Positions 16,027 through 24,099 are shown, numbered from the stretch's first letter. The stretch: DNA of 64,000 bases from Bacteroidaceae bacterium (GCA_017645305.1 JAGCPD010000006.1:1-64000); one strand, 5' to 3'. Numbers and translations: made by a program. Notes: generated by a model from the letters alone, not told the origin.

Positions 16027-16233
16027 ATGTACCTGTAAAAACCAATGATATGAAAGAAAAAAAGACTGACGGGAAAGGACAACGCGGACGGTTCAGCAGC
16101 GGCCTCCAGAAGTTTTGGTTTATCTGAGGAAAACGGGAACTTGTCCCTGATGATTCATATAGAAAAATGACGCATCTTCGCCCGCTTTTGTTAGTTTAAC
16201 GGGGAAAGCGAACAATAATTGAAAGAAAAAGCG

Positions 16234-16241
16234 TAACTTTG
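16234..16241 (+). promoter_or_regulatory. -7 box upstream of methyltransferase remnant and cassette
   Basis: TAACTTTG lies 21 bases before the ATG of the methyltransferase remnant and about 100 before the three-gene cassette. The old methyltransferase promoter may now drive the cassette. Confidence 0.5.
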
Positions 16242-16261
16242 TGGGCGTAAACTGATTTGCA

Positions 16262-16336
16262 ATGTTAGAAGAATATTTGAATAAAATTATCAATGGCGAC
16301 TGCCTCGAAGTTATGCACAAACTAAATATAAACTGA
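16262..16336 (+). pseudogene. N-terminal remnant of a DNA methyltransferase
   Basis: The frame reads MLEEYLNKIINGDCLEVMHK followed by LNIN and stops. NKIINGDCLEVM is the usual start of site-specific N6-adenine/N4-cytosine methyltransferases, which normally continue with LPDNSIDLIxxDPPY. The break comes exactly before the catalytic motif. The next gene begins 4 bases later, so the methyltransferase body seems to have been replaced by the cassette. Confidence 0.55.
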
Positions 16337-16339
16337 GAT

Positions 16340-16576
16340 ATGAATGCAACAAATAATCGACAGACGCAGTTCGTCACACTGGCCATAGGTGCCACGGCGC
16401 AGCGCATGGGCATCACTGCTACCGAGCTGCATAACCGCCTGAAGCGCCACGGGCTGGTACGCCGACTGCTGCTTGACTGCTACGACACGCTGCACACCGA
16501 GAGCATCGATGGCGTTGTGTGGAACGTGCAGGAAGCCCTGCGCAACTGGGACGAAAAGGAAGGAGGTCAGCGATGA
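16340..16576 (+). CDS. DUF3791-like protein, first gene of three-gene cassette
   Basis: A 78-residue helical protein (QFVTLAIGATAQRMGIT...LVRRLLLDCYDTLHTES) with the pattern of DUF3791, small proteins often next to DUF3990 genes. The stop overlaps the next start as ATGA (16573-16576), so translation is probably coupled. The GC content is higher than that of the flanking DNA, in line with acquisition from elsewhere. An antitoxin or regulatory role is inferred from the gene order only. Confidence 0.7.
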   Translation: MNATNNRQTQFVTLAIGATAQRMGITATELHNRLKRHGLVRRLLLDCYDTLHTESIDGVVWNVQEALRNWDEKEGGQR

Positions 16577-17082
16577 TGACGCTCTATCACGGTTCATATA
16601 TCAGTGTGCCCGCGCCTTTGACCGGCGTCGGTCGCAAGGAATTGGACTTCGGCCCTGGCTTCTACGTTACCAGCCTGCGCGAACAGGCCGAGCGATGGGC
16701 GCGCCGCGTGTGCGTCATCCGCGCCGCCGATACGCCGATGCTCTCCATCTACGAGTTCGACGAGAGCCTGTTGCCCGCCGACGTTCGCCGCCTCCGCTTG
16801 GAGCACTACGACCAGCAGTGGCTCGACTTCGTGGTCAGCAGCCGTCGTGGCGAGGAGCCTTGGCGCGACTACGACATCATCGAAGGTGGCGTGGCTAACG
16901 ACCAGGTCATCGACACCGTCGAGGACTACTACGCCGGCCGCATCACCGCCGAGCAGGCCATCGGCCAGCTTCGCTTTGCCCATCCCACCCACCAGATGTG
17001 CATCCGCCGGCAGGACATCGCAGACCGCTGCCTGCGCTTCGTCAGCACCGAGAAAATAGTTGAGGAAGGAGGTGCACAATGA
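16573..17082 (+). CDS. DUF3990 protein, putative ADP-ribosyltransferase-fold effector
   Basis: A 169-residue soluble protein. I chose the ATG at 16573 because it overlaps the upstream stop and follows AGGAGG; an upstream in-frame ATG at 16519 would overlap the neighbour by 58 bases. Residues 1-40 show the ART-like pattern LYHGS...DFGPGFYVTS, with H and Y in the usual NAD-contact positions. Later parts (WLDFVVSSRR, YDIIEGGVAND, THQMCIR) fit the DUF3990 family, where a Q may replace the third catalytic residue. NAD-dependent modification of a cellular target is the likely activity; toxicity is inferred, not shown. The stop overlaps the next gene as ATGA. Confidence 0.75.
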   Translation: MMTLYHGSYISVPAPLTGVGRKELDFGPGFYVTSLREQAERWARRVCVIRAADTPMLSIYEFDESLLPADVRRLRLEHYDQQWLDFVVSSRRGEEPWRDYDIIEGGVANDQVIDTVEDYYAGRITAEQAIGQLRFAHPTHQMCIRRQDIADRCLRFVSTEKIVEEGGAQ

Positions 17083-17279
17083 GAGACCAGGTACTATGGC
17101 GCAAGGAGGGTCGCATCGTAGCCCTGCTGGCTGAGCGCCTCGACATCGACACCGAGCGCGCCCTCGACATCCTCTATAACTCGCGTACCTTTGCCCTGCT
17201 TTCTAATCCTGATAGCGGCTTGCTGCTACAGAGTGACGAATACATCCTCAACGACCTGCTTAAAGAGTTGGAAGTATAA
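17079..17279 (+). CDS. DUF3791 protein, third gene of cassette
   Basis: A 66-residue helical protein whose second half (ALDILYNSRTFALLSNPDSG and LLLQSDEYILNDLLKEL) fits DUF3791. The ATGA overlap with the DUF3990 gene and an AGGAGG-like site inside that gene indicate coupled synthesis. Partner small proteins on both sides of one effector suggest a tight stoichiometric complex. A proline-rich frame ending in PPPPPPKRI runs through 17278-17352 without its own start; it may be a remnant of another gene. Confidence 0.75.
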   Translation: MRDQVLWRKEGRIVALLAERLDIDTERALDILYNSRTFALLSNPDSGLLLQSDEYILNDLLKELEV

Positions 17280-17416
17280 AGAACCCAAACCGCAGCAGCA
17301 AAGTCCTGGCAGAGTGAAAACGCCACCACCGCCACCTCCAAAAAGAATTTAGATTGGTTGGTCTGGGCATTTTTATATCACCTTTTTATGTCAATTAATC
17401 ATAAAATCGGCAGGCA

Positions 17417-17450
17417 TTTGAACATGTTTGCCGTTTTTTTCATATCTTTG
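17417..17450 (+). promoter_or_regulatory. promoter for structured RNA
   Basis: TTTG at 17417-17420 and TATCTTTG at 17443-17450 are separated by 22 bases, slightly longer than usual. Transcription would start near 17453 and run through the structured RNA toward the 42-bp array. Confidence 0.6.
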
Positions 17451-17500
17451 CGTACAGAATTCGATACTTTTTGGGATAAAAGAGCCAATAGTTTTTCGCA

Positions 17501-17634
17501 CCATCTTAAAACACGACAATAACAATACGCGAATGACGGAGGCTACGAAGCTCACACCTGACAGGCGTGGGCATTAGTAGTTTTCAGCAGTGTTCGCGTA
17601 AAGGAGTCGTGTCCTTGAGATGGCGTGTTGTTAT
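17501..17634 (+). ncRNA. candidate bistable structured RNA
   Basis: Three nested helices can form: 17501-17507/17617-17623 (7 bp), 17511-17517/17606-17612 (7 bp) and 17526-17533/17593-17600 (8 bp). A mutually exclusive 12-bp helix pairs 17519-17530 with 17623-17634. Inside the rod, 17553-17569 can form a small hairpin with one mismatch. The segment lacks an open frame of note, follows a promoter and precedes the second 42-bp array and Asn-rich-tail gene. It could be a riboswitch-like leader, a 6S-like rod or a new RNA; I do not recognise the family. Confidence 0.5.
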
Positions 17635-17718
17635 ATGAAGGTGCTCGCGCTCTTTTTCCCAAAGACCAATTCGTAGGACTGAAAAACGAGAGATAGCATG
17701 AACATGTCAAACCCTATA

Positions 17719-17970
17719 GACAGCGGACGGCCTCCGCCAGCCAAAACGAGTGTTCCGGCGGACTGTCCACGGGCATGGACAACCAGAACGAGTGCTCCAA
17801 CAGACAATCCACGGCCATGGACAGCCAGAACGAATGCTCCGACAGACCGTCCACGGGCATGGACAACCAGAACGAGTGCTCCAACAGACAATCCACGGGC
17901 ATGGACAGCCAGAACGAGTGCTCCAACAGACAATCCACGGCCATGGACGGCCAGAACGAGAATGAAAACT
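17719..17970 (+). repeat. 42-bp tandem repeat array 2
   Basis: Six units of exactly 42 bp begin at 17719, 17761, 17803, 17845, 17887 and 17929. The middle four are nearly identical (GAC..TCCACGGGCATGGAC...); the first and last are diverged. All three forward frames and several reverse frames stay open, an automatic result of a stop-free 3n repeat, so coding is not established. One forward frame gives MDNQNECSNRQSTG repeats, a composition close to the Asn/Gln-rich tail of the gene that starts 30 bases later. Confidence 0.9.
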
Positions 17971-17999
17971 TATTATAAATCACTAAAACTTCAACAATC

Positions 18000-18967
18000 A
18001 TGTTTCAAAACATTCCACAAGTGCAGAGCGCACCTATCGCTCAATTCAAGCTCACTCATTTCGTTGGGCTGATGACATTTACCAAGGATCAGTTTGCAGG
18101 TTTCTTCACCGCTGCCAATCCGGCACAGGCGAAGCTGGCTGCTCAGCTGACAGAGTTTAACCAAAAGTACCAAGTGCTGGACGAGGCTTACCGTGCCGAC
18201 AGCTATAGCTTGGATACCGAGAAACTGAAGAAGGCCGACGAGGATTGCGACCACACCTTCATGGGCATCAAAAAAAGATGACGCAGGCACAGCAGGCCTT
18301 CGACTTTAACCCGACAGTGAAGGATGCTGCCGACCGCATGATGCAGTGCATTGACAAATTTGAGATTAACGTAGCCGAGGACTACCTGGGCGAGAATAAC
18401 AAAATGCAGCAGTACATTGCTGAGGTTAATAGCTCGGCACAGCTGACAACCGATGCCCAGACGCTGGGCTTACAGCCAGCTTTGGCACAGCTCAACGAGA
18501 AGGTGACCCTGCTGCGCGACCTGCTCACCCAGCGCGGCATGGCCAAGGCACCCAAGGGGCAGATGAAGGCCGCCCGTGCCGCCATGGAGCCTGAGTACCG
18601 CTGGCTCATCGCTGTACTGAATGCATACGCCATTGTTGACGATAATCCTCAGCGCTTCGCCACACTTGTTGCAGCATTGAATAGCAATATCGACTACCTC
18701 CGCGTACATGCCCTGAAGGACGGCGGTGAGACTGCAGGACAGGGTGGAAACTCTGAGAACAACGAAAACCAAAACCAAAACAACGGGAATAACAATAACA
18801 ACCAAAACGATAACGAAAACAATAATAATAACAACAATACCAATAACAATAACGGAAATGATAACCCCGACAATGGGAACAACGGAAACGATAATCCCGA
18901 CAACGGGGATAACGGGAACGATAATCCGAACCCGAACCCGGGAGGGGATGAACCCATTGAAGACTAA
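18000..18967 (+). pseudogene. frameshifted paralogue of Asn-rich-tail protein (DUF6261-like)
   Basis: The reading frame from 18000 (MFQNIPQVQSAPIAQFKL...) stops at 18281. The other half continues in the -1 frame, KKMTQAQQAFDFNPTVKDAA..., to 18967. The switch lies at a run of seven A at 18270-18276. With one added A the product would be about 322 residues: helical domain, then an Asn/Gln/Asp-rich tail ending GGDEPIED. The last 50 bp are almost identical to the paralogue at 2909-3817. Both halves keep family features, so the mutation is recent or is bypassed by slippage on the A run. Sequencing error cannot be excluded. Confidence 0.7.
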
Positions 18968-18970
18968 AAG

Positions 18971-18996
18971 AATCGCCTTTCGGGGCGATTTTTTTA
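18971..18996 (+). terminator. intrinsic terminator of paralogue
   Basis: A 7-bp stem (18971-18977 with 18984-18990) with a TTTCGG loop is followed by a T-tract. It starts 3 bases after the stop codon. Confidence 0.85.
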
Positions 18997-18997
18997 G

Positions 18998-19062
18998 TCA
19001 ATTGACAATTGATAATGGATAATTAACAATTAACAACTAACAACTAACAATGAACAATGGAT
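18998..19062. repeat. AT-rich dispersed repeat, family A
   Basis: A longer version of the 3854-3895 repeat, with tandem AACAACTAACAATTAACAATT phrases. It occupies the same place relative to the Asn-rich-tail gene and its terminator as the copy at 3854. Confidence 0.8.
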
Positions 19063-19070
19063 ATTTATTT

Positions 19071-19100
19071 CGCTAACCGCTAACCACTAACCGCTAACCG
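19071..19100. repeat. CGCTAAC tandem repeat, family E
   Basis: Four variants of the 7-base unit CGCTAAC/CACTAAC lie directly after the family A repeat. No gene is present between 18968 and 19195. Confidence 0.75.
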
Positions 19101-19156
19101 AGAAAAAAAGTTTTCGTTTTCGTTTTGGTTTTCGTTAAATATTTCATTTTTTATCG

Positions 19157-19164
19157 TATCTTTG
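19157..19164 (+). promoter_or_regulatory. -7 box for GH127 gene
   Basis: TATCTTTG lies 31 bases upstream of the start codon at 19196. The nearest upstream TTTG is further away than the usual 19-21 bases. Confidence 0.6.
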
Positions 19165-19195
19165 CACCCAGATTATCCTACAAACCACTCTGGTA

Positions 19196-21214
19196 ATGAA
19201 AATTAAGACATTCCTTTTGGCCTTTTCCGTAGCTCTGGGCTGCAGTGCGCAGACGGCAAGGATGGTGAAGGCCCGTGCCATTGAGCAGACTCAGACAAAC
19301 TATGTACAGAACAGGGCTCCACTGCCCGCCAACCCTTTCCTGAAACTTCCCGTCAATGCCATCACGCCGCGCGGTTGGGTGGGAGAAATCCTGCAGCGCC
19401 AGAAGAACGGCCTGAGCGGTAACTTGGGGGAAATCAGCGACTGGCTGGACAAACGCGGCAATGCCTGGCTGGAGCAGGGCGGCAGTCACGGTTGGGAGGA
19501 GGTGCCCTACTGGCTGCGAGGTTACAGCAACCTGGCCTATATCCTGGGCGACAAGGCGATGCTGGACGAGACACGCTTCTGGGTGGAGGCCATCCTGCGC
19601 AGCGCTCAGCCCGACGGGTACTTCGGCCCCGTAAACGAGGACAGGAACGGCCGACGCGAACTGTGGGCAAACATGCTGGCCCTGCAAATCCTGCAGGACT
19701 ACTATGACTACAGCGGAGATGCCCGCGTGCTGCAGGTGATGAAGGGTTACTTCCAGTGGGAGATGCAGTATCCCAAGGAGAAGTTCCTGCGTGACTACTG
19801 GGAGAACAGTCGCGGCGGTGACAACCTGCTTTCCGTCATCTGGCTCTACAACCGCACCGGCGAGAGCTGGCTGCTGGACCTCTGCCATAAGATTCACCAG
19901 TGTACCGCCAACTGGATGCAGGAGAGCGGCCTGCCTAACTGGCACAACGTGAATGTGGCTGAGTGCTTCCGCGAGCCTGCAGAATACTATCTGGTTACCA
20001 AGGACCCTGCCGCCCTCAAGGCTACCTATAACGACTACAGCCTGATTCGCCGCATCTACGGACAAGTACCCGGCGGTATGTTCGGCTCTGATGAGAACTG
20101 CCGGCACGGCTACATAGACCCGCGGCAGGGAACGGAGACCTGCGGCTTTGTGGAGCAGATGCTGAGCGACGAGATTCTGATGGCACAGACGGGCGACCTG
20201 CTGTGGATGGAGAACCTGGAGGACGTGGTCTTTAACAGCTATCCCGCCAGCATGACAGAGGATATGCGGGCCCTGCGCTACCTGACCTGCCCCAACATGG
20301 TGCAGAGCGACAGCCGCAACCACAATCCGGGCGTTGACAACAGCGGACCCTTCTTCAGCATGAACCCCTTCAGCAGCCGTTGCTGCCAGCATAACCATGC
20401 CATGGGCTGGCCCTACTACAGCCAGAACCTGATGCTGGCAAGTGCCGACGGCGGTGCTGCCTGCCTGATTTATGCCGACTGCCAGGCTACCCTGAAGGTG
20501 GCTGACGGACAGACCGTTACCATAGATGAGCAGACGCACTATCCCTTCAGCGAGGACATCCTGCTTACCATGGGGGGACTGAAGAAGAACCAGACGGTCA
20601 GCTTCCCCCTCTACCTGCGCATCCCCACCTGGACAAAGGGCGCACACGTCACCGTTAACGGCAAGACCGTTGATTGCCAGGTTAAGAGCGGACTGCTGCA
20701 GATTCTGAACGAGTGGAAGAACGGCGACGAGGTTAAGCTCTTCCTGCCCATGCACCTCAGCAAGCGCATCTGGACGCTGAACAAGAACAGCATCAGCATC
20801 AACTACGGCCCCCTGACCATGAGCCTGCAGATAAAGGAACGCTACGAGCAGAAGGACAGCCGCCAGACGGCCATCGGAGACTCGCACTGGCAGGAGGGAG
20901 CAGATGCCGGCAAATGGCCTACCTTCGAGATTTATGCCGACAGCCCCTGGAACTACGCCCTGGTGGATAACCTGCAAGGCATGAAGGTGGAGAAGCGTCC
21001 CTGGCCCCAGGACAACTATCCCTTTAACCACCAGAACGCTCCCATCCTTATCAAAGCCCGCGGTGCCCGTGTGCAGGGTTGGGGACAGGATGCCACCGGC
21101 CTCTGCCAGATTCTGCCCGATGCCACCGCCAAGCGCGGCAAGGTGGAGGAGATAACGCTCATCCCCATGGGAGCGGCAAGGCTGAGGATTTCGGCCTTCC
21201 CCCCAATGAAGTGA
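19196..21214 (+). CDS. secreted GH127-type beta-L-arabinofuranosidase
   Basis: A 672-residue protein with a signal peptide (MKIKTFLLAFSVALGCSAQ). The catalytic (alpha/alpha)6 part includes E314 and C316 (TETCGF) and C396-C397 (SRCCQHN). This E-x-C...C-C set matches the zinc-binding residues and cysteine nucleophile of GH127/GH146 enzymes such as HypBA1, with similar spacing (82 versus 79 residues). It would release L-arabinofuranose from plant glycoproteins or arabinan. A beta-sandwich follows. Family subtype and exact linkage cannot be read from sequence. The next gene starts about 90 bases downstream and may be co-transcribed. Confidence 0.88.
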   Translation: MKIKTFLLAFSVALGCSAQTARMVKARAIEQTQTNYVQNRAPLPANPFLKLPVNAITPRGWVGEILQRQKNGLSGNLGEISDWLDKRGNAWLEQGGSHGWEEVPYWLRGYSNLAYILGDKAMLDETRFWVEAILRSAQPDGYFGPVNEDRNGRRELWANMLALQILQDYYDYSGDARVLQVMKGYFQWEMQYPKEKFLRDYWENSRGGDNLLSVIWLYNRTGESWLLDLCHKIHQCTANWMQESGLPNWHNVNVAECFREPAEYYLVTKDPAALKATYNDYSLIRRIYGQVPGGMFGSDENCRHGYIDPRQGTETCGFVEQMLSDEILMAQTGDLLWMENLEDVVFNSYPASMTEDMRALRYLTCPNMVQSDSRNHNPGVDNSGPFFSMNPFSSRCCQHNHAMGWPYYSQNLMLASADGGAACLIYADCQATLKVADGQTVTIDEQTHYPFSEDILLTMGGLKKNQTVSFPLYLRIPTWTKGAHVTVNGKTVDCQVKSGLLQILNEWKNGDEVKLFLPMHLSKRIWTLNKNSISINYGPLTMSLQIKERYEQKDSRQTAIGDSHWQEGADAGKWPTFEIYADSPWNYALVDNLQGMKVEKRPWPQDNYPFNHQNAPILIKARGARVQGWGQDATGLCQILPDATAKRGKVEEITLIPMGAARLRISAFPPMK

Positions 21215-21306
21215 CCTCAAAAAGCAGTCAAAATAACGCAACATCGTAAAACGAAAATACCCCGAGCGAAACGCATAATTATCAACAATAACAAATTAAC
21301 TTGTTT

Positions 21307-23913
21307 ATGAGAAAACAAATCTTATCTGCACTTATGTTTACTGCGACTATGGCTTGCGCACAGACAGCAGAGTTTTTTAAGCCTTATGCCAGCACGGACC
21401 TGCGTCTGCCCTCTGTGCCACTGGTAGTGAATGACCCGTATTTCTCCATCTGGAGTCCCTATGACAAGCTGACCGACGGCACCACCCGCCACTGGACCAA
21501 TGACGAGAAGCCTCTGCTGGGCCTCCTGCGTGTGGATGGCACCGCCTACCGCTTCATGGGCGCTGAGCAGGCATACGTGCTTTCTTCCGTTGCTCCTATG
21601 GCCGACGAGGAACGCTGGGAGGGAAAGGTGACCCGCGAGACACCGAAGGACGGCTGGCAGAAGGAAAGCTTTAATGACAGCGACTGGAAAACCGAGAAGG
21701 CAGCCTGGGGCAGCGAAGGCGAAAATATCAGCAGCCGCTGGGGACGTACCGGCAGTGACATCTATATCCGTCGTGAAATTGAACTTACCGCACAGCAGTT
21801 GCAGGAGGACCTGTATGTCAAGTATTCGCACGACGATGTGTTTGAACTCTACATCAACGGCACAAAGGTTGCCGATACGGGCGAGACTTGGGTCAATAAC
21901 GTTGTGCTGCATCTGGACGGCGACCTGAAGAACCTGCTTCATTCTGGCAAGAACATCATCTCTGCTCACTGCCACAACACCACGGGCGGTGCGTATGCTG
22001 ACTTCGGCCTGTTCAAGAACATCAAGCCAAAGGGTGCCAACATCCAGGTGGCTGAGCAGAAGAGCGTTGATGTCTTGGCAACCAATACCTATTATACATT
22101 TGCCTGCGGACCCGTTGAACTGGACGTTGTCTTCACAGCTCCCATGCTGATTGATGACTACGACCTCATCTCCATGCCCGTGAACTATATCTCTTATCAG
22201 GTTCGCGCTACTGACGGTAGGAAGCATGAGGTTCAGGTCTATGTCAGCGCCAACCCCTTGCAGGCTGTGAACAGCAACACTCAGCCCACTGTTACCACAA
22301 TGGGTAACGAGAAGGGCGTGCGCTACGTCCGCACCGGTACCATCGAGCAGCCCATCCTGGCTAAGTCGGGCGACGGTATCTGCATAGACTGGGGCTATTT
22401 CTACATTCCCGCCATCAACGGGCAGGTTATGATGGGCGATGCCTCAGAGGTTCAGAACAACTTTGTGGAGACAGGCCGCACCTTCCGTCAGGGACAGCGC
22501 GGTCAGGGCGGCCAGCGTCCTCAGGCCGGTCAGCGTGGCGGCTTCGGTCAGTGGAACCGTGGCATCATAGCCCGTAAGCCTGCCGAGATGCCCGTTCTGG
22601 CTTATACTCACGACTTTGGCAGCGTAGAGACCGCCAGCAGCTTCATGATGCTGGGTTACGACGAGATTGAGGACATCGAGTACTTCTACAACCGCTACAA
22701 GGGCTATTGGGCTCACGGTGGCAGCGTGACCATCTTTGACGCCTTCAAGAACATGCAGAACGGTTATGCCGGTATCATGCAACGCTGCCGTGCCTTCGAC
22801 AAGATGATTTATGACGACGGCTTCAAGTCAGGCGGCAAGGAGTATGCCGAAATCCTCTCCGGCTCATACCGTCACGTAATGGCAGCTCACAAACTCTTCC
22901 AGGACAAGGACGGCAACCTGTTGTGGTTCTCGAAGGAAAACAACTCAAACGGTTGCGTGAATACCGTCGATCTGACTTACCCCGAGGCTCCGTTGGTTCT
23001 TTGCTACAATCCCAACCTGCAGAAGGCCATGATGACCTCTATCTTCGACTACAGCAAGAGCGGGCGATGGACAAAGCCTTTCGCAGCTCACGACCTGGGT
23101 CAGTATCCCTTGGCCAACAAACAGGTATATGGCGGCGATATGCCACTTGAGGAGTCTGGTAACATGCTTACCTTGGCAGCCGAAATCTGCAAACTGGACG
23201 GCAACACCGCCTACGCAGATCCTTACTGGGACATGATGACCGTATGGGTTGACTATTTGGTTGAGAACGGCCTGCATCCTGCCAATCAGCTTTGTACCGA
23301 TGACTTTGCCGGCCACTGGGCAGGTAACTGCAACCTGGCACTGAAGGCCATCATGGGTATTGCCGGTTATGCTGAGATGGCTAAGATGAAAGGTTTGGAT
23401 GATGTTTACCAGAAATACAATGCCAAGGCTAAGGAGATGGCTGCTGCCTGGGAGAAAGAGACCAAGGTGGGCGACCACTATGAGTTGGCATACGGTGCCG
23501 GTAAGGATACTTGGAGCCAGAAGTATAATATGGTATGGGACAAGCTCTGGAATACAGGTGTGATTCCCAACGATGCCATGCAGACAGAAATCAAGTACTA
23601 TCTGACTAAGCAGAACAAGTACGGTCTGCCCCTTGACTGCCGCAAGGACTACACCAAGAGCGACTGGATTATGTGGACTGCCGCCATGGCTCCGGATGCA
23701 GAAACGTTCAAGAAGTTTGTCAGCCCCGTCTATAAGTACATCAACGAGACGGGGAGCCGCGTTCCCATCTCTGACTGGAGTGATACCAAGACAGGTAATA
23801 TGGTTGGCTTCAAGGCTCGCTCTGTTATCGGCGGCTACTGGTTCCGCGTTCTCATGGATAAGATAAATCCTGCACCCGAGGCACCTGTAAAGGCAAAGAA
23901 AGGCAAGAAATAA
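21307..23913 (+). CDS. secreted GtaA-like protein (DUF4965/DUF1793)
   Basis: An 868-residue protein; the ATG at 21307 is chosen over a TTG at 21301 because it opens the signal peptide (MRKQILSALMFTATMACAQ). After the DUF4964-like start (LPSVPLVVNDPYFSIWSP) a galactose-binding-like jelly roll is inserted (about 100-240). The C-terminal two thirds show the DUF5127, DUF4965 and DUF1793 order of glutaminase A-like proteins, an all-helical toroid. A Gly/Gln/Arg-rich insert (GQRGQGGQRPQAGQRGG) near residue 400 is unusual. The family name comes from fungal glutaminase; in Bacteroidetes a glycan substrate is as likely, given its carbohydrate-active neighbours. Confidence 0.8.
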   Translation: MRKQILSALMFTATMACAQTAEFFKPYASTDLRLPSVPLVVNDPYFSIWSPYDKLTDGTTRHWTNDEKPLLGLLRVDGTAYRFMGAEQAYVLSSVAPMADEERWEGKVTRETPKDGWQKESFNDSDWKTEKAAWGSEGENISSRWGRTGSDIYIRREIELTAQQLQEDLYVKYSHDDVFELYINGTKVADTGETWVNNVVLHLDGDLKNLLHSGKNIISAHCHNTTGGAYADFGLFKNIKPKGANIQVAEQKSVDVLATNTYYTFACGPVELDVVFTAPMLIDDYDLISMPVNYISYQVRATDGRKHEVQVYVSANPLQAVNSNTQPTVTTMGNEKGVRYVRTGTIEQPILAKSGDGICIDWGYFYIPAINGQVMMGDASEVQNNFVETGRTFRQGQRGQGGQRPQAGQRGGFGQWNRGIIARKPAEMPVLAYTHDFGSVETASSFMMLGYDEIEDIEYFYNRYKGYWAHGGSVTIFDAFKNMQNGYAGIMQRCRAFDKMIYDDGFKSGGKEYAEILSGSYRHVMAAHKLFQDKDGNLLWFSKENNSNGCVNTVDLTYPEAPLVLCYNPNLQKAMMTSIFDYSKSGRWTKPFAAHDLGQYPLANKQVYGGDMPLEESGNMLTLAAEICKLDGNTAYADPYWDMMTVWVDYLVENGLHPANQLCTDDFAGHWAGNCNLALKAIMGIAGYAEMAKMKGLDDVYQKYNAKAKEMAAAWEKETKVGDHYELAYGAGKDTWSQKYNMVWDKLWNTGVIPNDAMQTEIKYYLTKQNKYGLPLDCRKDYTKSDWIMWTAAMAPDAETFKKFVSPVYKYINETGSRVPISDWSDTKTGNMVGFKARSVIGGYWFRVLMDKINPAPEAPVKAKKGKK

Positions 23914-23937
23914 AGAATATTAGGTTTAATGGTGGAG

Positions 23938-23964
23938 GCCTGCTGTCCGTCAAGGATGGCAGGC
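23938..23964 (+). terminator. probable terminator
   Basis: An 11-bp stem with wobble pairs (23938-23948 with 23954-23964) and a 5-base loop, followed by a moderately T-rich stretch, 24 bases after the stop. Confidence 0.5.
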
Positions 23965-24068
23965 TTCTGCTGTTATGGCCCTTATCCTCTGTATAATGGT
24001 AGTCATATAGCTAAGGAAATCCCCACGTATCTTTAGGGATTTTTTCCTTGCAATGTAGGGCATTTCTT

Positions 24069-24099
24069 TTTCGGACTCCATAAAAACGCCCTACCTTTG
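24069..24099 (+). promoter_or_regulatory. promoter of His-rich protein
   Basis: TTTC at 24069-24072 and TACCTTTG at 24092-24099 are 19 bases apart, near the consensus. The leader would be about 55 bases. Confidence 0.6.

Noticed and set aside
17501-17634. tmRNA, RNase P RNA or SRP RNA
   Set aside because: The signature sequences of these RNAs (tag frame, GAGGAAAGTCC-like core, GGAAGCAG-like loop) are absent.
17719-17970. CRISPR array
   Set aside because: The units are contiguous 42-bp repeats without unique spacers, and no cas genes are present.
17698-18072. 124-codon proline/arginine-rich protein across array 2
   Set aside because: Every forward frame is open through a stop-free 3n repeat, so openness has no weight, and this frame overlaps the start of the Asn-rich-tail gene.
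18270-18277. Programmed -1 ribosomal frameshift site
   Set aside because: The A7G run is not in the X XXY YYZ phase relative to the upstream frame, so a canonical tandem slip would need a mismatch. It is kept only as possible slippage.
19178-21244. 688-codon open frame on the minus strand
   Set aside because: It is an exact antisense shadow of GH127. The plus-strand protein has a signal peptide and the full E-x-C...C-C catalytic set; the minus frame has no recognisable motifs and unnatural Val/Gln/His-rich composition.
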